Shown here: piece by piece, positions 1 to 6,654 of the stretch
How the letters are laid out: each line of letters begins with the position of its first letter
How positions within the stretch are numbered: the first letter of the stretch is position 1
Origin: Flavobacteriales bacterium UBA2040
Lineage (GTDB): Bacteria; Bacteroidota; Bacteroidia; Flavobacteriales_D; Crocinitomicaceae
Length of the DNA stretch: 6,654 bases
Direction: 5' to 3'
NCBI GenBank assembly: GCA_002332715.1
Contig: DDBE01000210.1
Location: forward strand, 1 to 6,654
Notes under the pieces: generated by a model
The model's database searches: none
Seen by the model: the letters and a program-made list of their open reading frames with translations, nothing else
Told to the model about the DNA's origin: nothing
Program-made: the position numbers and the translations under genes

Positions 1-2126
1 TAATCAACGCTCAGGAAATTACTGTTGAAAAAATTTGGAAAGAATATCAATTTTTCGGGAAAGGAGTGGATGGATTTCGCTCGATGAAAGATGGAATTCA
101 TTTCACAAAAATAGGAAACCAGGATAACTCAACTTGTATTACGAAGCATCCTTTTACCAGCCCAAATGATAAAGGTAAAGTTTTAGTGAATTTAAGTTCA
201 CTGAAGTTAGCCGAGAAACACGTTAGCATTGATGATTACGAATTCAACAGTGACGAAAGTAAAATTTTATTTTCGACAAATACTAGAAGTGTTTATCGAC
301 GCTCATTTTACGCGGAATATTTGGTTTATGATCTCAAGACAAATGAACTAAAGGCTTTAGACGAGATACGTTCTCCGCAAATGTTGGCAGGATATTCTCC
401 CGACGGAACGAAGGTGTCTTATCTCTTTGAAAACAATCTATATGTCAAAGAATTATCATCGAGTAAGGTGAAACAATTGACCAAAGATGGAGGAAAGAAC
501 AAAATTGTAAACGGGGGAACGGATTGGGTGTACGAAGAGGAATTCGCTATCACAAAGGCATATGGATGGTCGCCAGACAGTAAATACATTGCCTTTTTAC
601 GATTTGATGAAACGAACGTTCCTGAATTCACTATGACCTATTTCTCAGATTTGTACCCTGACTTATATACCTTTAAATATCCAAAAGCCGGAGAAGATAA
701 TTCTAAGGTAACGGCTCATATTGCTTGCGTAAAAAAAGGAAAGGTGAAAAACATCGATTTAGGAACGTATGAATACATACCTCGTTTGAAATGGTCCAAC
801 ACTGAAAACACCTTGATAGTGCAAACGATGAACCGTCACCAAAGCGAATTGAAATATCATAAAATAGCACGAGAAGGGAAAAAATGGTCAAGCAATGCTT
901 TCTATACGGAAACATCAAAAACATACATCGATGTGGATGATAACTTATTGATATTAAAGGATGGCAAAACAATTCTTCGTACATCTGAAAAAGATGGGTT
1001 CAACCACATTTACGCACTTGGTTTCGATGGAAACATTAAAACAATCACATCTGGTAATTGGGACGTTATTGAATTTCTTGGAATAGACGAAGACAAAAGT
1101 AGAGTGTACTATGCATCGGCAGAAAAAGGAGCGATACATAAGGGAATTTATGCTATAAATTTGGATGGATCGGATAAACAATCCATTAGTTCAGAAACAG
1201 GAAGCAACGATGCTGAGTTTTCGACCGGGATGAAATTCTTCGTGAAATCCTATTCCAATGCCAACACGCCATCTGTCTATTCGTTATGTGATCAAACGGG
1301 AAAAGAATTGTTCGTATTAGAAGACAATAAATTGCTAAAAGACAAATTAAGTAAATACACGATCGCCACACAAGAATTCATTACAGTAAAAGGTCATGAA
1401 GGAGATTTGAATGCGTATATAATTAAACCTGTCGATTTTGATCCAGCCAAAAAATATCCTCTTTATATTCATATTTATGGAGGGCCCGGCAGCAACATGG
1501 TAAGTGATGGATTTAGTGGAGCAGATTACATGTATCATCAATTGTTGGCCCAAAAAGGGTATATCGTTTTGTCGGTAGATCCAAGAGGAACGATGTATCG
1601 CGGTGCCGACTTTAAAAAATCCACCTATTTGACGCTTGGTAAACTTGAAACAGAAGATTTCATTGCCGTCGCGAAAAATATGGCCAAAGAAAATTGGATA
1701 GACGAAGAACGAATTGGGATTATGGGTTGGAGTTATGGCGGATTCATGACATCACTTTGTATGACAAAAGGATCTGATATCTACAAAATGGGAATTGCAG
1801 TAGCACCTGTTACCAACTGGCGTTATTATGACAATATTTATACCGAACGTTTCATGCGCACCCCAGCTGAAAATGCCGATGGCTACGACGATAATAGTCC
1901 AATTAATTTTGTCAAAAATTTGAAAGGAAATTATTTATTGATTCATGGATCGGGAGACGATAATGTGCATTACCAAAATACAATGGAAATGATCACCGCA
2001 TTGGTTGCCGCTGACAAGCAATTTGATTTATTTGTTTATCCGAATAAGAGCCATGGAATTTTTGGCGGAAACACAAGAAATCATCTGTTCAACATGATGT
2101 TAAATTACACCTTGGAAAACTTGTAA
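1..2126 (+). CDS. Dipeptidyl-peptidase IV (S9B serine peptidase), 5' end cut by window edge
   Basis: This is a secreted prolyl exopeptidase that removes X-Pro (or X-Ala) dipeptides from the N-termini of peptides, probably in the periplasm or at the cell surface. The N-terminal half is the DPP4 beta-propeller. It holds the DWVYEEE motif, whose Glu pair (534-539) anchors the substrate amino terminus and is typical of true DPP4 rather than other S9 peptidases. The C-terminal third is the alpha/beta-hydrolase domain: oxyanion Tyr in IYGGPGS (1476), nucleophile Ser in GWSYGG (1731-1733), Asp in GDDNVH (1956) and His in KSHG (2052), so the full triad is intact. The reading frame is open to the left edge from base 3 and starts INAQEITVEKIW, which looks like a signal-peptide cleavage region. 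Only about 15-25 signal-peptide residues are probably missing. The in-frame GTG at 66 is therefore not the start. No C-terminal secretion-sorting domain is seen. Family assignment is firm; substrate range is inferred. Confidence 0.95.
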   Translation, partial: INAQEITVEKIWKEYQFFGKGVDGFRSMKDGIHFTKIGNQDNSTCITKHPFTSPNDKGKVLVNLSSLKLAEKHVSIDDYEFNSDESKILFSTNTRSVYRRSFYAEYLVYDLKTNELKALDEIRSPQMLAGYSPDGTKVSYLFENNLYVKELSSSKVKQLTKDGGKNKIVNGGTDWVYEEEFAITKAYGWSPDSKYIAFLRFDETNVPEFTMTYFSDLYPDLYTFKYPKAGEDNSKVTAHIACVKKGKVKNIDLGTYEYIPRLKWSNTENTLIVQTMNRHQSELKYHKIAREGKKWSSNAFYTETSKTYIDVDDNLLILKDGKTILRTSEKDGFNHIYALGFDGNIKTITSGNWDVIEFLGIDEDKSRVYYASAEKGAIHKGIYAINLDGSDKQSISSETGSNDAEFSTGMKFFVKSYSNANTPSVYSLCDQTGKELFVLEDNKLLKDKLSKYTIATQEFITVKGHEGDLNAYIIKPVDFDPAKKYPLYIHIYGGPGSNMVSDGFSGADYMYHQLLAQKGYIVLSVDPRGTMYRGADFKKSTYLTLGKLETEDFIAVAKNMAKENWIDEERIGIMGWSYGGFMTSLCMTKGSDIYKMGIAVAPVTNWRYYDNIYTERFMRTPAENADGYDDNSPINFVKNLKGNYLLIHGSGDDNVHYQNTMEMITALVAADKQFDLFVYPNKSHGIFGGNTRNHLFNMMLNYTLENL

Positions 2127-2151
2127 TAATACACGAGAAAACGAGTTTTAG

Positions 2152-2184
2152 AATTTCTATTGAAATTTTAATAGAAAGTTTTAA
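2152..2184 (+). terminator. Possible weak terminator hairpin after the DPP4 gene
   Basis: An exact 8-bp inverted repeat, TTTCTATT (2154-2161) and AATAGAAA (2170-2177), with an 8-base spacer, begins 27 bases after the DPP4 stop codon and is followed by GTTTT. Position and trailing T residues fit an intrinsic terminator. However, the stem is almost all A-T and so weak, and it lies just before the candidate citrate synthase promoter. It could equally be chance in AT-rich spacer. Confidence 0.35.
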
Positions 2185-2210
2185 TGAACAGAATAGTTTG
2201 TGTAACTTAG
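2179..2210 (+). promoter_or_regulatory. Candidate Bacteroidota-type promoter for citrate synthase
   Basis: TAACTTAG (2203-2210) matches five of the six fixed positions of the Bacteroidota -7 box TAnnTTTG. A T-rich TTTT (2179-2182) lies 20 bases before it, where the -33 TTTG-like element is expected. Transcription would start a few bases after 2213, leaving a leader of roughly 35 bases before the ATG at 2252. The -33 match is imperfect, so this is a pattern match only. Confidence 0.4.
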
Positions 2211-2251
2211 CACACGGCAAAAATCAACCGTAGAACACAGTAAACAGTATA

Positions 2252-3538
2252 ATGAGCGAAACAGCAAAATTTGAATTAGACGGACAGGTATATGAATTTC
2301 CTGTTATCGAAGGAACGGAAAATGAAAAAGCTATAGACATTAGTTCTCTGCGTGGAAAATCAGGGTATATTACTTTAGACCCCGGATTTAAAAACACAGG
2401 GAGTTGTCAGAGTGCTATTACGTTTTTAGATGGTGAGAAAGGAATACTTCGTTACCGGGGATATCCAATCGAACAGTTGGCAGAGAAAGCCACTTTCATA
2501 GAGGTTTCTTACCTATTGATTTACGGTCATTTACCATCTACAAAACAATTGAACGATTTTCGCATAAGCATCACAAGACACACCTTGGTGCACGAAGATA
2601 TGAAACAGTTTTTCGAAGCATATCCTGCAAAAGCTCATCCTATGGGAGTATTGGCATCAATGGTATGTTCGCTTTCTACTTTTTATCCTGAATCTTTAGA
2701 TCCAAATCGATCGGATGAAGATAAGGATATTACCATTCATCGTTTATTGGCGAAATTACCCACTTTAGCGGCTTGGTCATATAAAAACTCTGTTCGTCAT
2801 CCATTCATGTATCCTAAGAATAAATTGGACTATTGTTCTAACTTCTTGCACATGATGTTTGCTATGCCAACGGAAGATTACTTGGCAGATCCTATAATTT
2901 CGAAAGCATTGAATACATTATTGATACTTCATGCCGACCACGAACAAAACTGTTCTACAGCAACGACTAGAGTTGTTGGTTCATCTCGTGTAAATTTATA
3001 CGCGTCAATTGCCGCTGGAATCACAGCACTTTGGGGACCACTTCACGGTGGAGCGAACCAATCTGTTATCGAAATGTTGGAGCAAATTCAAAATGATGGT
3101 GGTGATGTAGACAAATGGATACTTAAAGCAAAAGACAAAAACGATTCATTCCGTTTAATGGGCTTCGGACACAGAGTTTACAAAAACTTTGATCCACGAG
3201 CGACTATCATTAAAAAAGAATGCGACGCTATCCTTGATAAATTAGGAATTGATGACCCAATGTTGGACATCGCTAAAAAATTAGAGAAAGTTGCCTTAGA
3301 AGACGATTACTTCAAGTCACGCAATTTATACCCTAACGTAGATTTCTATTCTGGCATCATTTATAAAGCATTGAAAATTCCAACTGAAATGTTTACTGTA
3401 ATGTTTGTTCTTGGTCGTCTGCCGGGATGGATAGCACAATGGAAAGAAATGATTGAAGGAGGTGAGCCAATTGGTCGTCCACGTCAAGTGTATACAGGTG
3501 AAAATGAAAGAGATTACGTTCCTATCGAAAAAAGATGA
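2252..3538 (+). CDS. gltA: Citrate synthase, type II (hexameric bacterial form)
   Basis: The enzyme condenses acetyl-CoA with oxaloacetate to give citrate and CoA, the entry step of the TCA cycle, in the cytoplasm. The protein has 428 residues, the normal length for the Gram-negative type II enzyme, and includes the small N-terminal beta domain typical of that type (FELDGQVYEFP, residues about 6-16). The three catalytic residues align with E. coli His264, His305 and Asp362: His265 in GPLHGGANQ (3044), His307 in GFGHRVYKN (3170) and Asp364 in NVDFYSG (3341). Other signatures are HADHEQNCST, FDPRA and GRPRQVYTG near the C-terminus. The ATG at 2252 gives the expected N-terminus; there is no clear Shine-Dalgarno motif, only A-rich sequence before it, as is common in Bacteroidota. 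It appears to be transcribed alone: a candidate promoter lies upstream and a strong terminator follows 32 bases after the stop. NADH-allosteric behaviour, known for some type II enzymes, cannot be judged here. Confidence 0.98.
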   Translation: MSETAKFELDGQVYEFPVIEGTENEKAIDISSLRGKSGYITLDPGFKNTGSCQSAITFLDGEKGILRYRGYPIEQLAEKATFIEVSYLLIYGHLPSTKQLNDFRISITRHTLVHEDMKQFFEAYPAKAHPMGVLASMVCSLSTFYPESLDPNRSDEDKDITIHRLLAKLPTLAAWSYKNSVRHPFMYPKNKLDYCSNFLHMMFAMPTEDYLADPIISKALNTLLILHADHEQNCSTATTRVVGSSRVNLYASIAAGITALWGPLHGGANQSVIEMLEQIQNDGGDVDKWILKAKDKNDSFRLMGFGHRVYKNFDPRATIIKKECDAILDKLGIDDPMLDIAKKLEKVALEDDYFKSRNLYPNVDFYSGIIYKALKIPTEMFTVMFVLGRLPGWIAQWKEMIEGGEPIGRPRQVYTGENERDYVPIEKR

Positions 3539-3570
3539 AATTAATTGAGATTTACGAATTCGTGTGTTAT

Positions 3571-3607
3571 AAAAAAACTCCTTTTGCGTTGCAAAAGGAG
3601 TTTTTTT
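3571..3607. terminator. Bidirectional intrinsic terminator between gltA and the SulP gene
   Basis: A perfect inverted repeat has 17-base arms (3571-3587 and 3591-3607) and a 3-base loop GTT. The core of the stem is ACTCCTTTTGC paired with GCAAAAGGAGT. The outer part of each arm is a run of seven A or seven T, so each strand reads as a hairpin followed by a U-tract. It sits midway between two convergent genes, 32 bases after the gltA stop and 21 bases beyond the SulP stop, so one element can end both transcripts. Confidence 0.93.
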
Positions 3608-3628
3608 GTTTGACATGAATATTTTATC

Positions 3629-5833
3629 CTACCACAACAAAGCTCTTAAGTCCTGAGAGAAACGAATCATCTTATTATATTCATCAAGTCTTGCCAATCG
3701 CATTTGATCATTGAAAATAAGAACCGCTTCGCCATTACTTTCGATATGGTGAATATCACTTTCCTCAATTAACTTTTTCAGTTTTTCATTTAAGAAGTTA
3801 CTCATCTCTTCTTCGTCCTCCACCTTCACTTTAAATTTATCCGAGAAATCTGTGTATTTGACATAGTCAATATCCTTATGAGCAGTCAATCGATCGATGT
3901 ATTTCTCTAAAATATCCCTTTTCTCTATTGTAAACTTAGGAATTGGAAAGGGCAATCTAATGCATTCAACGGTTGTTTTGTATTCCTCCAGTGCCAAATA
4001 TGCACCTTCATCGAAAGTGACATCAGAAATTTCCCATTGCATATCATTGTCCTCGCCAGAAATACTATTTGATTTGTATTCAATTGGACGTGATTTGAAA
4101 AAATAGAAAGACTCAAAATAATGATCTAGTAACCGTTCATGGACAAAATCCCAACCGTGCTCTTCCGAAAGTTTTTGGATCTTCCTTTCCCGAGCTGTCC
4201 ATTTATGCGTCGGCTCTTTCGTGAAGATTCTCATAGCGAGCTTGTGCCTAGATGAGGAAACATGCTCATCCAATCCAAATATGGTTAAAGACCCACCATT
4301 ATTTTCATGCATCCGCTGGTAATCATAAGTCAATTCTAAAATAGATAAATCGACTAATCGAACCCCTGAAAAATCAACTTTCACCTCACTTCCAGGCGGA
4401 ATATCTCCAAGTAACTTATCAATTTTCATTGTCCCAAGAAAATTGGCAATACCTCGAACTTTCAAGATATAATATCCACTTGAGGTAGATGTTAAATTGG
4501 TTCCCGATTTTAAAATCATTTTAAAAAAGTTTTGATAACTAACTTTTGCAAGAAGAAAATGAATAATTAAAGCCAATAACATTCCTCCTAAAATTCCCCA
4601 AAGTAAGCCAAAGAAAATCGTTATCATTAAAGTGGTTATAAAGAAAATGAGTTGTTCAACTCCTTGTTTATAGACTTGTTTGAATACGCGCGGTGATGCC
4701 AATTTAAAACCATTATATACCAAAAGTACGGCAAGAGCTGCCAATGGAACTTGTTGAATAATGGGCGCAAGCAAGAAAATAAATAGTAAAAGCAAAGCTC
4801 CATGGTAAAAATTAGACCATTTGGTCTTCGCATGATTGTTCACATTCACCGTACTCCGAACTATAACCGTAACAATCGGAAGTCCACCCAACGCTCCTGC
4901 AACCATAGTACCTATTCCAACACCTATTAAATCTTTGTTGAGATTCGTTCTTCTTTTATATGGATCTAATTTATCAATAGCCTTACTACTCGCCAAGGTG
5001 ATAATTGAAGCAACAATTGTAATTGAAACTACCGCCATCCAAAAATTTATTGTGCCAACTTTAGCAAAGTTTGGATGTATAATGGCATCCCATAGATTAT
5101 CTGGAATACGCACCAAAAGATTAGGACCCACATCATACGAATTTCCGAAGAGTTCCATCGTATGGAAATCGAAAAAATTAAAAGCGTAGACCAATGGAAT
5201 TGCTAAAACCAAAACCCAAATTGGTGCAGGAAGAAAGTGAAATAATTTATAACTGATTTTAGAATGCCAAACGAGTAATATTAAACCTATAAGTGAAATT
5301 AAAGCAACAAAGGGATTTATTTCGCTAAAATGAGTAATAACAGCAAGTAAATCCTCTACTATACTTAACGAGCTAATTTCAGTGCCCAACGCTAAATGAA
5401 TTTGTTTCGCAACAATAATAACACCTATTCCTGCCAAAATTCCTCGTATGACTGTTGGGTGAAAAATATCCGCAAATTTACCCCACTTTAGAATGCCCAA
5501 AACAACTTGTATGGCCCCCGCAACCATAAATGCCGCCAACGTATAATTTATAGCTTGTCCTGTTCCATCATTCAGCGAAGCAATAGAAACGAGTGTTACG
5601 GCAATTAACCCTGCTGCAGGCCCATTTATCGTTAAATGACTGCCGCGAAACAGCGTTGTAACGATACCGCCAATAATGGCAGATGTGATACCCGCCATGG
5701 GTTCTACCCCCGATGCCAGTGCAATTCCTAATCCTAAGGGCAATGCAACGAGTGAAACACTAATTGCAGCGAGTAAATCACTTTGCCAATTTTCTACTAA
5801 TCCTTTAAATCCTGTTTTCGGTATAATTTGCAT
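3629..5833 (-). CDS. SulP (SLC26-like) inorganic anion transporter with STAS domain and long C-terminal extension
   Basis: This is an inner-membrane anion transporter of 734 residues; family members carry sulfate, bicarbonate or related anions. Residues about 10-435 are the membrane core, with many hydrophobic segments (for example 20-43, 96-117, 127-149, 261-283, 342-373 and 394-429). Family-type motifs include INGPAAGLI (69-77) and the stretch 299-329, in which NKDLIGVGIGT, GALGGLPI and RSTVN can be seen. A cytoplasmic STAS domain follows at about 453-535, with FSGVRLVDLS (488-497) at the beta-strand/helix site that carries the regulated Ser in anti-sigma antagonists. Residues about 536-734 form an extra soluble, charged region that I cannot assign; it is not a carbonic anhydrase fusion by eye. 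The ATG at 5833 gives the usual short N-terminus before the first membrane segment, and no Shine-Dalgarno motif is clear. The gene lies 121 bases downstream of the thioredoxin-like gene on the same strand. Substrate is undetermined: no sulfate-assimilation or carbonic anhydrase gene is in the window. Confidence 0.92.
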   Translation of the reverse strand: MQIIPKTGFKGLVENWQSDLLAAISVSLVALPLGLGIALASGVEPMAGITSAIIGGIVTTLFRGSHLTINGPAAGLIAVTLVSIASLNDGTGQAINYTLAAFMVAGAIQVVLGILKWGKFADIFHPTVIRGILAGIGVIIVAKQIHLALGTEISSLSIVEDLLAVITHFSEINPFVALISLIGLILLVWHSKISYKLFHFLPAPIWVLVLAIPLVYAFNFFDFHTMELFGNSYDVGPNLLVRIPDNLWDAIIHPNFAKVGTINFWMAVVSITIVASIITLASSKAIDKLDPYKRRTNLNKDLIGVGIGTMVAGALGGLPIVTVIVRSTVNVNNHAKTKWSNFYHGALLLLFIFLLAPIIQQVPLAALAVLLVYNGFKLASPRVFKQVYKQGVEQLIFFITTLMITIFFGLLWGILGGMLLALIIHFLLAKVSYQNFFKMILKSGTNLTSTSSGYYILKVRGIANFLGTMKIDKLLGDIPPGSEVKVDFSGVRLVDLSILELTYDYQRMHENNGGSLTIFGLDEHVSSSRHKLAMRIFTKEPTHKWTARERKIQKLSEEHGWDFVHERLLDHYFESFYFFKSRPIEYKSNSISGEDNDMQWEISDVTFDEGAYLALEEYKTTVECIRLPFPIPKFTIEKRDILEKYIDRLTAHKDIDYVKYTDFSDKFKVKVEDEEEMSNFLNEKLKKLIEESDIHHIESNGEAVLIFNDQMRLARLDEYNKMIRFSQDLRALLW

Positions 5834-5954
5834 GAATGAATTTCTCTAGCTTTTGCCTTTTCTTTACGAACAGATTAAAAATAGTCATTTTTTTAACAAC
5901 GCTTTTAACTAGCCTTAAGATTGTTATAATCATAACTAAAGGATGACAAAATCC

Positions 5955-6654
5955 TTATTCCGTTTTATCCAATTCCTTTTTAAATTTGGCTTTGTCGAAT
6001 GCTTTTTCGTTAATCCCATCTGAGAAATAACGAACATTCCCATTCCATAAATAAACGACACCTGGAGTATCTCTTGAAAAATCAATAATCTTCCAAAAAT
6101 CAGCAACGGAAGCTACGCTATAGGAATAGCTTCTACCTGCTTTTTCAAAAAACTCAGGAATCAACTCTGGACCTTCATCCATGAATACGATGTGCACGGG
6201 AGGGAAATTTGGATCTTTCGCTCTCATTTGCGTTAACTCCTTTGCCGTCTCTTGACAATGGCCACATCCAGGAGCAAAAAGACAAAGTATTTTCTTTCCC
6301 TCGTCTATTTTAATTGCTGGCGGAATATAGCTTGTGAAAGCACTAAATTGAGAAGTGACTTTTTTCGGTCCTTTCGGTTTTTTAGGTTCTTTTATCTCAG
6401 GCTCTTTTTCTTTGCCTTTTTCATCAAGAACTACTTTACCACCTGCTTTTACTGCTGGTTTTTCGGATGAATTCATAGACGGTACGACAGCCAAACCAGG
6501 TATTGGTTCTGGGTTTAAAAAGTCATCATTAACAGTACTATTTACTGGTGCATCCGAATTAATTTTCGATAATTGAATAGGAAAAGCGGCAAAGAGTCCC
6601 AGAGCGAATACGAGATAAAAGATGATTAAAGTTGCAAAATTCTTTCTGTTTCCG
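5955..6654 (-). CDS. Membrane-anchored thioredoxin-like protein (CGHC), 5' end cut by window edge
   Basis: The visible C-terminal 232 residues have three parts. Residues about 6-28 are a hydrophobic membrane segment (ATLIIFYLVFALGLFAAF). A polar linker follows, very rich in Lys, Pro and Glu between about 66 and 98 (for example KEPKKPKGPKK). A thioredoxin-fold domain fills the rest: LCLFAPGCGHC places the redox Cys pair at 6264-6266 and 6255-6257, and DTPGVVY has the expected cis-Pro (6063-6065). The domain is probably outside the cytoplasm, where it would reduce or oxidise protein thiols. The frame is open to the right edge, so the TTG at 6494 is not the real start. The membrane segment may be a simple anchor, or the last helix of an N-terminal DoxX/MauE-type membrane domain, an arrangement I recall from Bacteroidota. 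That is inference, since the N-terminal part is outside the window. It could share a transcript with the SulP gene downstream. Confidence 0.75.
   Translation of the reverse strand, partial: GNRKNFATLIIFYLVFALGLFAAFPIQLSKINSDAPVNSTVNDDFLNPEPIPGLAVVPSMNSSEKPAVKAGGKVVLDEKGKEKEPEIKEPKKPKGPKKVTSQFSAFTSYIPPAIKIDEGKKILCLFAPGCGHCQETAKELTQMRAKDPNFPPVHIVFMDEGPELIPEFFEKAGRSYSYSVASVADFWKIIDFSRDTPGVVYLWNGNVRYFSDGINEKAFDKAKFKKELDKTE

Noticed and set aside
419..1553. Several open frames of 60-95 codons on the - strand inside the peptidase gene.
   Set aside because: They lie opposite a strongly conserved coding sequence, have no recognisable domains, are rich in Cys, Phe and Ile runs typical of antisense frames, and mostly overlap one another.
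3326..3616. Open frame of 96 codons on the - strand over the gltA end and the terminator.
   Set aside because: Its first codons would lie within the terminator hairpin and the rest is antisense to conserved citrate synthase sequence.
4836..5189. Open frame of 117 codons on the + strand inside the SulP gene.
   Set aside because: It is antisense to the conserved SulP membrane core; its hydrophobic look is a mirror of the transporter helices.
5913..5942. Imperfect AT-rich inverted repeat (CCTT...AAGG ends with inner GTTAT/ATAAC) between the thioredoxin-like gene and the SulP gene, considered as a terminator or operator.
   Set aside because: The pairing is broken by mismatches and bulges, and no T-run follows it on the - strand. 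It is not good enough to call a terminator, so co-transcription of the two genes stays possible.
5834..5954. Search for a promoter for the SulP gene on the - strand.
   Set aside because: No TAnnTTTG-like box with a properly spaced TTG element is present; the nearest candidate (a TTG with TATTTTTA) has only 13 bases between the elements.
6252..6576. Two overlapping + strand open frames rich in Phe opposite the thioredoxin-like gene.
   Set aside because: The Phe/Arg/Ser runs are the complement of the Lys/Pro/Glu-rich linker, and the real frame on the - strand has CGHC and a cis-Pro motif.
1..6654. Search for a new system: mobile element ends, CRISPR-like repeats, toxin-antitoxin pairs, phage or defence genes, tRNA or other RNA genes.
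   Set aside because: Nothing of the kind is visible. The window is filled by four recognisable chromosomal genes with short spacers.

Overview
The window looks like a piece of a Bacteroidota chromosome, most likely Flavobacteriia (order Flavobacteriales). The support is AT-rich sequence, start sites without strong Shine-Dalgarno motifs, a promoter-like TAnnTTnG box upstream of the second gene, and a DPP4-type S9 peptidase plus a SulP/STAS transporter of the kind I associate with this group. The assignment is by protein resemblance and sequence style from memory, not by a database search.

Layout: two genes on the + strand face two genes on the - strand, and both outer genes are cut by the window edges. 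From left to right: a secreted dipeptidyl-peptidase IV (S9B serine peptidase) that enters from the left edge and ends at 2126; a 125-base gap with a weak AT-rich hairpin and a candidate promoter; a complete type II citrate synthase (2252-3538); a 90-base convergent gap with a perfect 17-bp hairpin that should stop transcription from both sides; a complete SulP family anion transporter on the - strand (3629-5833) with a STAS domain and a further cytoplasmic extension of about 200 residues; a 121-base gap; and the C-terminal part of a membrane-anchored thioredoxin-like protein with a CGHC motif on the - strand (5955 to the right edge). No stretch longer than 300 bases lacks a gene.

The genes do not form an obvious single pathway. 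DPP4 trims X-Pro dipeptides outside the cytoplasm, citrate synthase feeds the TCA cycle, SulP moves an inorganic anion (sulfate or bicarbonate class), and the thioredoxin-like protein probably does thiol redox work at the outer face of the inner membrane. The last two are in the same direction and could share a transcript, but nothing proves it.

I looked for mobile elements, CRISPR arrays, RNA genes, defence genes and unusual repeats and found none. This is an ordinary housekeeping region. The least explained part is the C-terminal extension of the SulP protein. Next is the domain make-up of the truncated thioredoxin-like protein.
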